Part shown: positions 26,220 through 34,137 of the stretch, one piece after another | How positions within the stretch are numbered: position 1 is the first letter of the stretch | Layout of the letters: every line of letters starts with the position of its first letter | Origin: VFKU01 sp964620045 | GTDB lineage: Bacteria; Hydrogenedentota; Hydrogenedentia; Hydrogenedentales; GCA-2746185 | Direction of reading: 5' to 3' | Length of the DNA: 64,000 nucleotides | Assembly (NCBI GenBank): GCA_964620045.1 | Contig: CAZUJL010000018.1 | Location: forward strand, 17,131 to 81,130 | Notes under the pieces: generated by a model | Told to the model about the DNA's origin: nothing | What the model saw: the letters and a program-made list of their open reading frames with translations, nothing else | Databases searched by the model: none | Translations under genes and position numbers: made by a program

Positions 26220-27316
26220 CGCATCACCACGAAGATCGTCCGTCCCGCGCGCTGCACGACGGCCGCAAGGACAACCTGACGCCACTCGAGTCGCTCGACG
26301 TGTCTCAGGTGAAGTCCTTTGCCGACCTTGTGCACGCCATGGGAAAGACGGCCTTCAACGGCCGACAGCTCGGCCGCGCCCTGGATTGTCTCGTCGCCAT
26401 GGCGAAAGACCCCGACTGCGCCGTAGTGCTCACGCTCTCCGGCGCCATGACGGTGGCCAAGCAAGGCAGCATCATCTGCGAATTGATTGAACGCGGCGTT
26501 GTTAATGCCGTCGTGTCCACGGGCGCTCTCATGGCCCACGGCCTCTCCGAGGCCGTGGGCCTTACCCATTACGCCATCGAGCCCGATTCCGACGACAAAG
26601 AACTCTTCGACAAAGGCTACAACCGCGTCTATGACACCGTTGAGATGGAAGCCAACCTCAACGACGTCGCCGAGGTCGTCGCCAAAGTTCTGGAGACCGT
26701 CACCCCGCAAGACGGCGTGTGGTCCTCCGCGCGCTTCTGCAAGGCCGTCGGCCAGCACCTCCACAAACAAGGCCACGGCCGCGGCATCCTCAAAAGCGCC
26801 TTCGAGAAAAACGTCCCGGTGTTCATCCCGGCCTTCACCGACTCCGAAATCGGCCTCGACTTCTCCACCTGGGCGATGAAGACCGCGCTCAAGAACCAAA
26901 TCGGCGGCGCCAAAGAACTCGACCCCGACGTCGTGTTCCAGGCGATCCCGCCCTACAACCCCTTCCTCGATCTGCAAGAGTACTCACGCCTGATCGGGAA
27001 GACCAAGAAGATGGGCATCTTCACCATCGGCGGCGGCGTGCCCCGCAACTGGGCACAGCAAGTCGCTCCCTACTACGACATCACCTGCGGCCGGCTCGAC
27101 ATCACACTCCCCGAGCCGCGCTTCCAATACGGCGTCCGCATCTGCCCCGAACCCGCCTTCTGGGGCGGCCTCTCCGGCTGCACCTACTCCGAAGGCGTCT
27201 CCTGGGGCAAGTTCGTCCCCCACGAAGAAGGCGGCCGCTACGCCGAAGTCCACGCCGACGCGACGTTGGTGCTCCCGCTGCTGACGAAGGCGCTGCTGGA
27301 AGAGCTTGGGAAGTAG
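26216..27316 (+). CDS. Deoxyhypusine synthase-like enzyme (probable polyamine synthase)
   Basis: A 366-residue protein. Strong DHS-family motifs are TLSGAMTVAKQGSIICELIERG, VSTGALMAHGLSEAVG, FTIGGGVPRNWAQQ and CTYSEGVSWGKF; K332 in the last aligns with the catalytic lysine of human DHS (K329). DHS transfers an aminobutyl group from spermidine. Bacteria lack eIF5A, so bacterial members probably use a free polyamine acceptor, for example making homospermidine. Coupling to speD places it in polyamine synthesis, yet no aminopropyltransferase (speE) is nearby. Confidence 0.88.
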   Translation: MTHHHEDRPSRALHDGRKDNLTPLESLDVSQVKSFADLVHAMGKTAFNGRQLGRALDCLVAMAKDPDCAVVLTLSGAMTVAKQGSIICELIERGVVNAVVSTGALMAHGLSEAVGLTHYAIEPDSDDKELFDKGYNRVYDTVEMEANLNDVAEVVAKVLETVTPQDGVWSSARFCKAVGQHLHKQGHGRGILKSAFEKNVPVFIPAFTDSEIGLDFSTWAMKTALKNQIGGAKELDPDVVFQAIPPYNPFLDLQEYSRLIGKTKKMGIFTIGGGVPRNWAQQVAPYYDITCGRLDITLPEPRFQYGVRICPEPAFWGGLSGCTYSEGVSWGKFVPHEEGGRYAEVHADATLVLPLLTKALLEELGK

Positions 27317-27361
27317 GAACCGCATAAAGTTTCTAACTACTGGAGTCAGGCTCTTGAATGC

Positions 27362-28687
27362 ATGCTGGACTCTCTTAATAAACTGATAAGCGTTTTTGCT
27401 GCACTTGGGGCCAGTCGCATCTATCTCAAGCGGCTCGCGTCAAATGACAATAGTAAGCAGCAAGTGTATTTAGGGTCGAGTTTTGTGGCCCTCAACCTGC
27501 TTCCAACCGGTCCAGTTCAAGAAGACGCAAACCCAGACAATAAAACATTTAAGGCGTCGCTCAAATTTTTCTGGCTCGATGAGAGTGGCAAAGCTGTGCC
27601 AGCTCCTCATGCCCAATTGATCCTTTATCCACAGTACCCAGAAGTCCGATTTTCCGGGTTCCTCAAAGGGTGTGCTTCATCTCCTTCGAACCTTATGCGT
27701 GCCAATCCACGTCCAAGTTCCGGCCGCGTTCTTTTTTTTGGAGTTTGTCCGGATGAGAGGATTTTGGGCTACCTTGTCGCTCCGGATTCTTCGATAGCGG
27801 CAGAAGTCGAAGACTCAGCCAAAGTTAAATACCTCAATGAAATATTTTCTGAGATAGTACCGAGCAGGGGCGCCGCCGATACAAAAACGCTACTTTTAAG
27901 GGCTCTGAAATCTGTTCATGTAGCGGAGTATCATCCGAGTCGTCGACTTAAGCCAGATGGAACATTGCTTAGTCCATACGATGCGCCAAATGGCGGCGGA
28001 TATACCTTAGAGGCTCTCCTGAATATTACTCCCAATGGCCTTTCTATTCCTGACTATTTAGGGTGGGAATTGAAATCGTACAAAGTCCAAACATTCTCTG
28101 CTTCAGCAGCAAGTTCTAGGCTTACATTGATGACGCCAGAACCGACAGCTGGTTTCTACAAAGAAAATGGCGCCGCCGCCTTTGTCAATAAATTTGGTCG
28201 CTTAACAAAGCCCGATGTTACGTACTTCACGGGAACTCACAGAGCTGGAGAGAAATGCACCACTTCTGGATTGAGGATGGAGGTGCGAGGTTTTGATCCT
28301 GAAAACGAGAAAATAATTGATACGGGAGGCGGTATTTTTCTTTTGGACACTAACGAATCAGTTGCTGCGGGTTGGATGTTCCGGGATCTTTTTGAGCATT
28401 GGAAGAGAAAGCATGCGCAAGCTGCATACGTTCCCTATATCGTGCGGGAATCTGTTCCCAAGGCTTATTGGTTTGGCAAGAACATAAGTCTAGGTGAAGG
28501 AACAGAAATTATCCGATTCCTGCGGGCCGTCTCGTCAAAGTGTGTGTTTTATGATCCAGGGATAAAAGTAACGCGAGACGCCGGACGTGAGCGTGTAAAA
28601 GCAAGATCTCAGTTCCGAATTTTATTCAAAAACTTAGGAACTCTCTATTCAAATTTTAAGCAAGTGAATCTTGATTCAATCAGCTAA
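27362..28687 (+). CDS. MvaI/BcnI-family type II restriction endonuclease
   Basis: A 441-residue protein. GGGYTLEALLNITPNG followed by PDYLGWELKSYK gives E217, D231, E236 and K238; the D-x4-E-x-K spacing is that of MvaI and BcnI, which cut CCWGG and CCSGG. MvaI and BcnI are about 240 residues, so the first ~190 residues here are an extra domain of unknown role. It converges on vsr and the Dcm-type methyltransferase. Base composition is clearly more AT-rich than the genes on either side, pointing to transfer as a unit. Confidence 0.87.
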   Translation: MLDSLNKLISVFAALGASRIYLKRLASNDNSKQQVYLGSSFVALNLLPTGPVQEDANPDNKTFKASLKFFWLDESGKAVPAPHAQLILYPQYPEVRFSGFLKGCASSPSNLMRANPRPSSGRVLFFGVCPDERILGYLVAPDSSIAAEVEDSAKVKYLNEIFSEIVPSRGAADTKTLLLRALKSVHVAEYHPSRRLKPDGTLLSPYDAPNGGGYTLEALLNITPNGLSIPDYLGWELKSYKVQTFSASAASSRLTLMTPEPTAGFYKENGAAAFVNKFGRLTKPDVTYFTGTHRAGEKCTTSGLRMEVRGFDPENEKIIDTGGGIFLLDTNESVAAGWMFRDLFEHWKRKHAQAAYVPYIVRESVPKAYWFGKNISLGEGTEIIRFLRAVSSKCVFYDPGIKVTRDAGRERVKARSQFRILFKNLGTLYSNFKQVNLDSIS

Positions 28688-28696
28688 CATTTTCAG

Positions 28697-29137
28697 TTAA
28701 TTGGGACTGTCAAGTCTATTAAGCCATTTTGCGATCTGTATTGCTGCCTTAGTTGCATTCTCGTGCGGCGTTCCTCCGATTCTTATTCTGCACTCCCAGA
28801 TAGTTTTTGAATGCCAGCCAAGCTGTTTCAACTTTGATCGTACTCGTTTATCTCGGGCTCGATTGCCTTGAATTTTGTGTTTCCAAAACGCGCGCCTAGT
28901 TTTTGGCCATTTAAACAAGTCACATCCGTGACCATGCCAGAAACATCCGTTGATGAAGATGACGGCGTGGTAACGCGGAAAAACAATATCTGGTTTTCCG
29001 GGGAGGGATGATACATTGATTCGATAGCGAAACCCTTGGCGAAAAAGTTCCTTTCGCACCATGCATTCGATTTTGGTGTCCCGTCCCTTAATCCCCGCCA
29101 TCATGCGGCTGCGAGTTTTGCTATCGACAATATCCAA
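28697..29137 (-). CDS. vsr: Very short patch repair endonuclease
   Basis: A 146-residue protein. Conserved core: MAGIKGRDTKIE, LPGKPDIVFPRYHAVIFINGCFWHGHGC, with D50 equivalent to catalytic D51 of E. coli Vsr and the WHGHGC zinc/active-site block. It nicks T:G mismatches created when 5-methylcytosine in CCWGG-type sites deaminates. It starts 2 bases after the methyltransferase stop and is clearly its operon partner. Confidence 0.95.
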   Translation of the reverse strand: MDIVDSKTRSRMMAGIKGRDTKIECMVRKELFRQGFRYRINVSSLPGKPDIVFPRYHAVIFINGCFWHGHGCDLFKWPKTRRAFWKHKIQGNRARDKRVRSKLKQLGWHSKTIWECRIRIGGTPHENATKAAIQIAKWLNRLDSPN

Positions 29138-29139
29138 AG

Positions 29140-30321
29140 CTAAACAGCTTTCCTGGTCCGCTGTGTTTTTGATTCCAGTTTTTTCAGTGTATCAGCCAAA
29201 TTCTTGGCGACACTCGCAACAACAGGTACGACGACCGAGTTGCCAAATTGCTTGTATGCTTGAGTATCCGAGACGGGGATTTTGAACGAATCATCGAAGC
29301 CCATTAATCGTGCACATTCGCGTGGGGTAAGTCGCCTCGGATTTCCATTCCTGCGACGGATGAGAATCTCTGAACCATCTTTGTAATAACGTGCACTCAG
29401 CGTGCGCGCGCGGTCATTCTTTGAGCACAAACCGAAACCAAAACCATTACCTTTCTCGGCGTGCTTCTGGGCGTAGTCCTGCAGATATTGCCAGAGCTTG
29501 TCGCTTAAGATGTATCGTTTGTCGTAGTCCTTTTCCAATATCTCGCCTAAAGTCGGCCTTGATTCGGATAAAACAGGAAACTCAAAGGATATATCTCTTC
29601 CATATCTCTGCTTGTCAAATCCTATGATGAACAGGCGTTCTCGATGTTGAGGAACGAAAGAATTGGCATCCAGTACTTTGGTAAATACAGCATAGTTCAA
29701 TTCTGCCAAAGCATCTTTAATTACACGAAACGTATTTCCCTTGTCGTGTGACACAAGGTTGCGAACGTTCTCCAGAAGGAATGCCTTTGGTCGTTTGGCC
29801 TCAAGGATTCGCACTATCTCGAAGAATAACGTTCCTTGTGTTTCGTCTTTAAAGCCATGCTTGTGTCCCAAGCTGTTTTTCTTCGAGACACCGGCAATCG
29901 AAAACGGCTGGCATGGGAAGCCCGCAGCGAGAACGTCGTGTGGCGGGATCTCGTCCGAAGTGATCTTGCGAATGTCACCTCTCGGATTGTCTCCAAAGTT
30001 CTCCAAGTAAGTTGTTTGAGACCACTTGTCCCATTCGCATGAAAACCGACATCCACCTCCCGCCCGTTCCATCGCGAGGCGAATGCCTCCGATTCCCGCG
30101 AACAGGTCGATGAAAGAGAAATCTGCTTGCTCAGCATTTTGCGACCTGTATTTGGAGCTGGTATCTCCTGTTAAGAAGTTGAACTCGCTTTGTGAAAGGG
30201 CATACGCAAGAGCACGAGCTGCAATTTCCTGCTTGCTGACTCCATATTCCTCAGCCAATTCGTGCAAAACGACTCTCTGGCGGTCGGCAATATGAAGCGA
30301 TAAACGGTATGGTTTTCCCAT
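29140..30321 (-). CDS. DNA (cytosine-5) methyltransferase, Dcm/M.EcoRII-like
   Basis: A 393-residue enzyme. Motif I is FIDLFAGIGG (from F70), motif IV PCQPFS with nucleophile C137, motif VI ENVRNL, motif VIII QHRERLFIIGF and motif X QFGNSVVVPV. The target-recognition region YKDGSEILI followed by LTPRECARLMGF is close to Dcm and M.EcoRII, so CCWGG is the likely site. Residues 1-45 (LAEEYGVSKQEIAARALAYALSQ) look like a small DNA-binding helix unit, which in related enzymes represses transcription of the module. Confidence 0.93.
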   Translation of the reverse strand: MGKPYRLSLHIADRQRVVLHELAEEYGVSKQEIAARALAYALSQSEFNFLTGDTSSKYRSQNAEQADFSFIDLFAGIGGIRLAMERAGGGCRFSCEWDKWSQTTYLENFGDNPRGDIRKITSDEIPPHDVLAAGFPCQPFSIAGVSKKNSLGHKHGFKDETQGTLFFEIVRILEAKRPKAFLLENVRNLVSHDKGNTFRVIKDALAELNYAVFTKVLDANSFVPQHRERLFIIGFDKQRYGRDISFEFPVLSESRPTLGEILEKDYDKRYILSDKLWQYLQDYAQKHAEKGNGFGFGLCSKNDRARTLSARYYKDGSEILIRRRNGNPRRLTPRECARLMGFDDSFKIPVSDTQAYKQFGNSVVVPVVASVAKNLADTLKKLESKTQRTRKAV

Positions 30322-30423
30322 GGGACAAATTAGCCTCTTTTTTTTCCCAGACCCTAAGTATCAAACGTCACGCGATCTGTCAATGTGCAGGACGACTTGA
30401 AGCTTCCTTTTCTTGCCGAGGGA

Positions 30424-30446
30424 GATCCGGCAATTTTTGCCGGATC
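30424..30446. repeat. Perfect 10-bp inverted repeat, 3-base loop
   Basis: GATCCGGCAA (30424-30433) and TTGCCGGATC (30437-30446) flank TTT. The stem is compact and perfect. Without a following T-run on the plus strand it is not a textbook terminator. Confidence 0.7.
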
Positions 30447-30574
30447 CTTGTTTCGCACCTGAATTCATAGGATGACTCGGCGAACCCGATAGACCGTCTG
30501 CCATACCGTCCGACAGGACCCTTGTTCCGCACCTGGTCTTGCGCCGTAGGCGCACCATACCGTCCGGCAGGACC
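30446..30574. repeat. Interleaved imperfect direct repeats
   Basis: CCTTGTTTCGCACCTG (30446-30461) recurs as CCTTGTTCCGCACCTG (30520-30535), and CCATACCGTCCGACAGGACC (30501-30520) recurs as CCATACCGTCCGGCAGGACC (30555-30574). Each pair differs at one position, with offsets of 74 and 54 bases. Confidence 0.7.
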
Positions 30575-30675
30575 AGGACACACTGCAACGGGCGAGTGTA
30601 TATATAGGGAGTGGAAGCGGGACGCTTGGGCGGTGTCGCACTTCCGTGTGGGAGGGCGAGTGTCCCCACGAGCCA

Positions 30676-30707
30676 CCTACTTTCTTTCTGGGAAGAAAGA
30701 AAGTAGG
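30676..30707. repeat. Perfect 13-bp inverted repeat
   Basis: CCTACTTTCTTTC (30676-30688) and GAAAGAAAGTAGG (30695-30707) enclose TGGGAA, followed by CAAAGAAAG. I recall similar GAAAGTAGGCAAAGAAA hairpins between genes of several unrelated proteobacteria, so this may be a copy of a dispersed element. Confidence 0.7.
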
Positions 30708-30842
30708 CAAAGAAAGACCGATTGGGGTGTGACAAGGTGCGATCCGTTCAATCGGCAGTGATCCGTGGCAAATGGATTGGGGTATCTGTATTCATCCCAT
30801 CCATCTGTGGCGAAAGCGGGGTAGAAGTTATAGTACTCCGCC

Positions 30843-32690
30843 ATGATGGACGACCCGGACGATAAAGCGCCGCGACTGGCCGACGCATTGTCGATCGCGT
30901 TGGTGGTGGTCGGTGGCGGGCTGATGCTGGCCGGCGACGGACCGCTGCGGCAGTTCGGCGCGGCGTTTTTGGCGCTTGCCATTGCGCGCATCGCCCTCGC
31001 GCGCTGGCTATTCGCCCCCGACCCGTCCACTCAGTCCATTTCGTCCACCCCGTCCACCGCCAATGCAACAACTTTCCAAGTGAATGGGGGAGAAGCCCCC
31101 GTACGTTCAATCGACAACATCGCGGCCACGCTCGGCGTGGCGGCGGTGTCCGCGCTGTTCGCGACCGTTGTGCTCTACGGCTCAAATATCCCCTTCTGGG
31201 ACGAGTTCGTATCGACGCTGAAGTTCGCGACGAATTTTAGCGATATGACCTTGGCCGAGCGCGCCAAGGCGCTGATTGCCGGGCACTACGGTCACCGGAT
31301 TGTGACGATGCGGCTCGCAGCACTGGCCGTGTGGACGCTGTTCGGCGAGCTGAATTTTTTTGTGCTGATGCTGATCGCCTTCGCGTGTCTTATCGGCGCC
31401 GCGGCGACGATGTACACCGGCCAGCGCCGCGACGTGCGCACACTGGCATTATTCGCACCGTTCCTGCTCTTTCTCTTCCAGCCGCAATACCACCAGCTCA
31501 CCCTATGGGGCTTCTCAGTGCAGCACTTCGCCGCGCTACTCTTTGAGACGCTCACACTCCTCGCGCTCGCGCAGTGCAACAAGCGGCACTTTATATGGGC
31601 GATCATCGGGTTCACGCTCGCGACCTTCAGCTTCGGCAACGGCATCCTGCTTGGCCCACTTGGTCTGGCGTACCTTTGCGTGCAGCGGCGTGAGCGCGAG
31701 GCGCTTGTGTGGCTCGGCGTCACAACGGTGCTCGCCGCGTTGTACTTCCACGGCCTCGGCATCGGGCCTACGCAGGGCGCGCGGCCGAGTCTGCTCGCGC
31801 AACTCTGGTACCTGCTCGAATTCCTTGGCTCGGGAGTGACGCTCGGATTCTTCACGGACTTCCTCGGCGCGATGGATGCGCAGACGGCGAACTATCCCGC
31901 GCTCGTTTGGCTCGCGCGGGCGACAGGCGCGCTGGTAGTTGTAGGTTTCGTGTGGCTCACGCTGCGCCGTTTCTGGCGTCAGAACTTTGTTGTATACGGT
32001 CTGCTCGCGCTCACCGTCGGCTCCGGCGCGCTCGCCGCGCTGCACCGCACCGGCGCGGACTACTCCTCGCCATTCATGTCGCGCTACACAATGCACTCGG
32101 CGCTATGCCTGGGCCTGCTTTACCTCGCATTCGTGGAAAGTGCGCCGCAACGCGCGCGCAAGTTGTTACCGATTTCGCTCGCGGTTTCGGCCGCGTTCTG
32201 CATCGGTTCATTCGCAGTCACCGTGCCCTACATCAAGCTCCACCGCGGCGACATGCGCTTCTCCGCATGGATGGCGTCGAACGCGATCTACACCGGCGAA
32301 CCGCTGAAGATCGCAACGCCGTTTTTCGATCTGAAACTGCTGCAAAAGTCCGAAGAACGCAAAGTGTATTCCGTGCCAATTGCCGACATCATGCTCGCCT
32401 ATAGCCGCGTGTCCGCCGGAAAACCAGTGGAGCCGACTGCAACGCCCCGCATAGTCTATAGCGGCAAGAACGCCGTGATGCAGACGTGGCTTCTGAATGT
32501 GCCAGAGTATTCGGGCCGCACGATCATGGTGAATCCGCCCGTAGACAACGTAGGAGTCGCGTTAACGACGGCTGAGCCGATAGAGTTGCTCTCCGTGCAT
32601 CCGCGCCTCTTGCAAAACAGCGGTTACGGCGACGCCACGCATTTCGTGATCGAGCCATGGCCCAGCGGCGGGACGCCGCTGCCACAGTAA
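30843..32690 (+). CDS. Polytopic membrane protein, GT-C glycosyltransferase-like
   Basis: A 615-residue protein with roughly 11-12 hydrophobic spans. After the early spans (the last near residues 95-115), the first long outer loop has NIPFWDEFVSTLKF; an acidic DE pair at this position is the usual catalytic signature of GT-C lipid-linked sugar transferases. The last ~130 residues are a soluble, probably periplasmic, domain. Residues ~60-85 are Ser/Thr/Pro-rich. I recognise no exact family. The stop is directly abutted by the stop of the convergent porin. Confidence 0.6.
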   Translation: MMDDPDDKAPRLADALSIALVVVGGGLMLAGDGPLRQFGAAFLALAIARIALARWLFAPDPSTQSISSTPSTANATTFQVNGGEAPVRSIDNIAATLGVAAVSALFATVVLYGSNIPFWDEFVSTLKFATNFSDMTLAERAKALIAGHYGHRIVTMRLAALAVWTLFGELNFFVLMLIAFACLIGAAATMYTGQRRDVRTLALFAPFLLFLFQPQYHQLTLWGFSVQHFAALLFETLTLLALAQCNKRHFIWAIIGFTLATFSFGNGILLGPLGLAYLCVQRREREALVWLGVTTVLAALYFHGLGIGPTQGARPSLLAQLWYLLEFLGSGVTLGFFTDFLGAMDAQTANYPALVWLARATGALVVVGFVWLTLRRFWRQNFVVYGLLALTVGSGALAALHRTGADYSSPFMSRYTMHSALCLGLLYLAFVESAPQRARKLLPISLAVSAAFCIGSFAVTVPYIKLHRGDMRFSAWMASNAIYTGEPLKIATPFFDLKLLQKSEERKVYSVPIADIMLAYSRVSAGKPVEPTATPRIVYSGKNAVMQTWLLNVPEYSGRTIMVNPPVDNVGVALTTAEPIELLSVHPRLLQNSGYGDATHFVIEPWPSGGTPLPQ

Positions 32691-34115
32691 CTACCAGTTC
32701 ACCTGGAAGCGCGTGAGCAGGCCGTCGAAGGATCCGTCGATCGGCGGATACACGACGTCTTCGAAAGTCAGTGTCGCATCGCGATCGACCCACGCGTGGA
32801 TGTAGTTCAGCATGATTTTCATGCTCGGGTTGATGTACCAGTTCAGGCCGGCGGTGATGTCGTCCTGCGTGCCGCCGCTGACGTCCTGGTCCTGCAGGTC
32901 GAGGTGCGAGTAGCGCACCGCGACTTCCCACGCGCCCGGCCCGCCGCCCTTACCGATCTGGAAATTCCGATCCGGCACCACGCGATCGAACACGCCCGTT
33001 GTCGGCCGATACGTGCGATGTTCGCCCGTGAGCAAATAGCGCGCGGTAAGATAGCCGCCCTGCATCGTCGCCGTGTCGGCATCCTCCCGGTCGAGCCGAT
33101 GCTGCATGAACTCGCCCTGCGCGGAGAACGATCCGAAAACGATCGCGGCCTCCGCGCCATACAACCACTCGCTCGAGACCGCGCCGATCTCGTCGAAGGT
33201 GTCGATGAAGTACTCCGCGAGATGCGCCTCGGGCCGCTGACGGATGCGGTAGTTCTCGATATCATCGCCGCGCACGCTGGTCCACGCGCCAAGATGGATA
33301 TAGTGCGCGCCGTCCTCCGCGCGCCACGGCAGACCCGTCACGCGCGTAGTGAAAGCGTAGTTCTCGTCGCCGGAGCCAAAGCCGAAGTCGTCGGAATTCC
33401 GGAACACGCCGGCCGCGGCCGTCATGCGGCTGTCGAAGAAGGCATTTTGCACTCCGACACCGACATTGCGCGCGGGCACGAGCACGCCCGTGAGCGCGCG
33501 CTCAAGGAAGACGGTGTCGTTGTCGCTCGTGAGCAGATCGAGGCTCGCGTACTCGGTGAAGTGGCCGACGCGGATGCTGCCGATCCCGGGAATGTTCTTC
33601 GCGCTCATGTACACGTCTTTGAACTCCGCCTGGCCTTCGGCGAAGTCATACACGGCGAGGAAATCGTAGTTGGTGTAAATCGTGCCGCCGATGCCGAGAC
33701 GCGCGCGACGGAACTCGGTGCCGTCTTCGGCGATGGCGACCGTTTCGAGGTCGTCGTTGGTCCAGAACCAGCCCCAATCATTCTGGATTGTGCCAAGCAG
33801 GCGGAGCTGAAACGGTTTTTCACCGGCCGCGTTCGGCGCGGAGTCGATATGAATGCCGTTTTGCCAGTACATCTCCAGCTCGCCCGGCCTCGGCGCGGCG
33901 GGGGCGGAGGGTGCAGCCGCCGACGTTTGCGGCGGGGTGGGAGCGGGCTGCGCCTGTTGCTGCTCGATCGCGTTCAGTTTTTGCTGGATCGCGTCGAGTT
34001 GCTGCTGAAGTTGCTCGACGGTTTTGCGCAGCTCTTCGACGGAGTCCTGCGCACGTGCGGCGGACGAAAGGCAAAACACACTCAGCGCGATCGCCCAGAA
34101 ACCTCTTCCGATCAC
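32691..34115 (-). CDS. Phosphate-selective porin O/P-type outer-membrane protein (copy 1)
   Basis: A 474-residue protein from a GTG start. Signal peptide to ~ARAQ, then a coiled-coil stretch (VEELRKTVEQLQQQLDAIQQ) and a Pro/Ala linker, then a beta-barrel with FRRARLGIGGTIY, FLAVYDFAEGQAEFKDVY and a C-terminal FQVNW, whose final Trp is the outer-membrane insertion signal. It closely resembles the 47.8-kb porin in the phosphate cluster. Here it sits 22 bases behind a cytochrome/copper-oxygenase-like gene, suggesting a different substrate. Confidence 0.87.
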   Translation of the reverse strand: MIGRGFWAIALSVFCLSSAARAQDSVEELRKTVEQLQQQLDAIQQKLNAIEQQQAQPAPTPPQTSAAAPSAPAAPRPGELEMYWQNGIHIDSAPNAAGEKPFQLRLLGTIQNDWGWFWTNDDLETVAIAEDGTEFRRARLGIGGTIYTNYDFLAVYDFAEGQAEFKDVYMSAKNIPGIGSIRVGHFTEYASLDLLTSDNDTVFLERALTGVLVPARNVGVGVQNAFFDSRMTAAAGVFRNSDDFGFGSGDENYAFTTRVTGLPWRAEDGAHYIHLGAWTSVRGDDIENYRIRQRPEAHLAEYFIDTFDEIGAVSSEWLYGAEAAIVFGSFSAQGEFMQHRLDREDADTATMQGGYLTARYLLTGEHRTYRPTTGVFDRVVPDRNFQIGKGGGPGAWEVAVRYSHLDLQDQDVSGGTQDDITAGLNWYINPSMKIMLNYIHAWVDRDATLTFEDVVYPPIDGSFDGLLTRFQVNW

Positions 34116-34137
34116 GCCGTGCCGACCTTTCTACTGC

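Larger units (their letters stand above)
30322..30842. other. Non-coding, hairpin- and repeat-rich stretch
   Basis: I find no credible gene in these 521 bases. The short frames here lack ribosome sites and family motifs. The region holds two strong inverted repeats and two pairs of imperfect direct repeats, listed separately, plus a small GCGCC-GTA-GGCGC hairpin at 30541-30553. It may be residue left by arrival of the restriction-modification module, or it may encode a structured RNA. Confidence 0.6.

Noticed and set aside
30446..30574. CRISPR-like repeats
   Set aside because: Only two copies of each repeat, unequal spacing, and no cas genes in the window.
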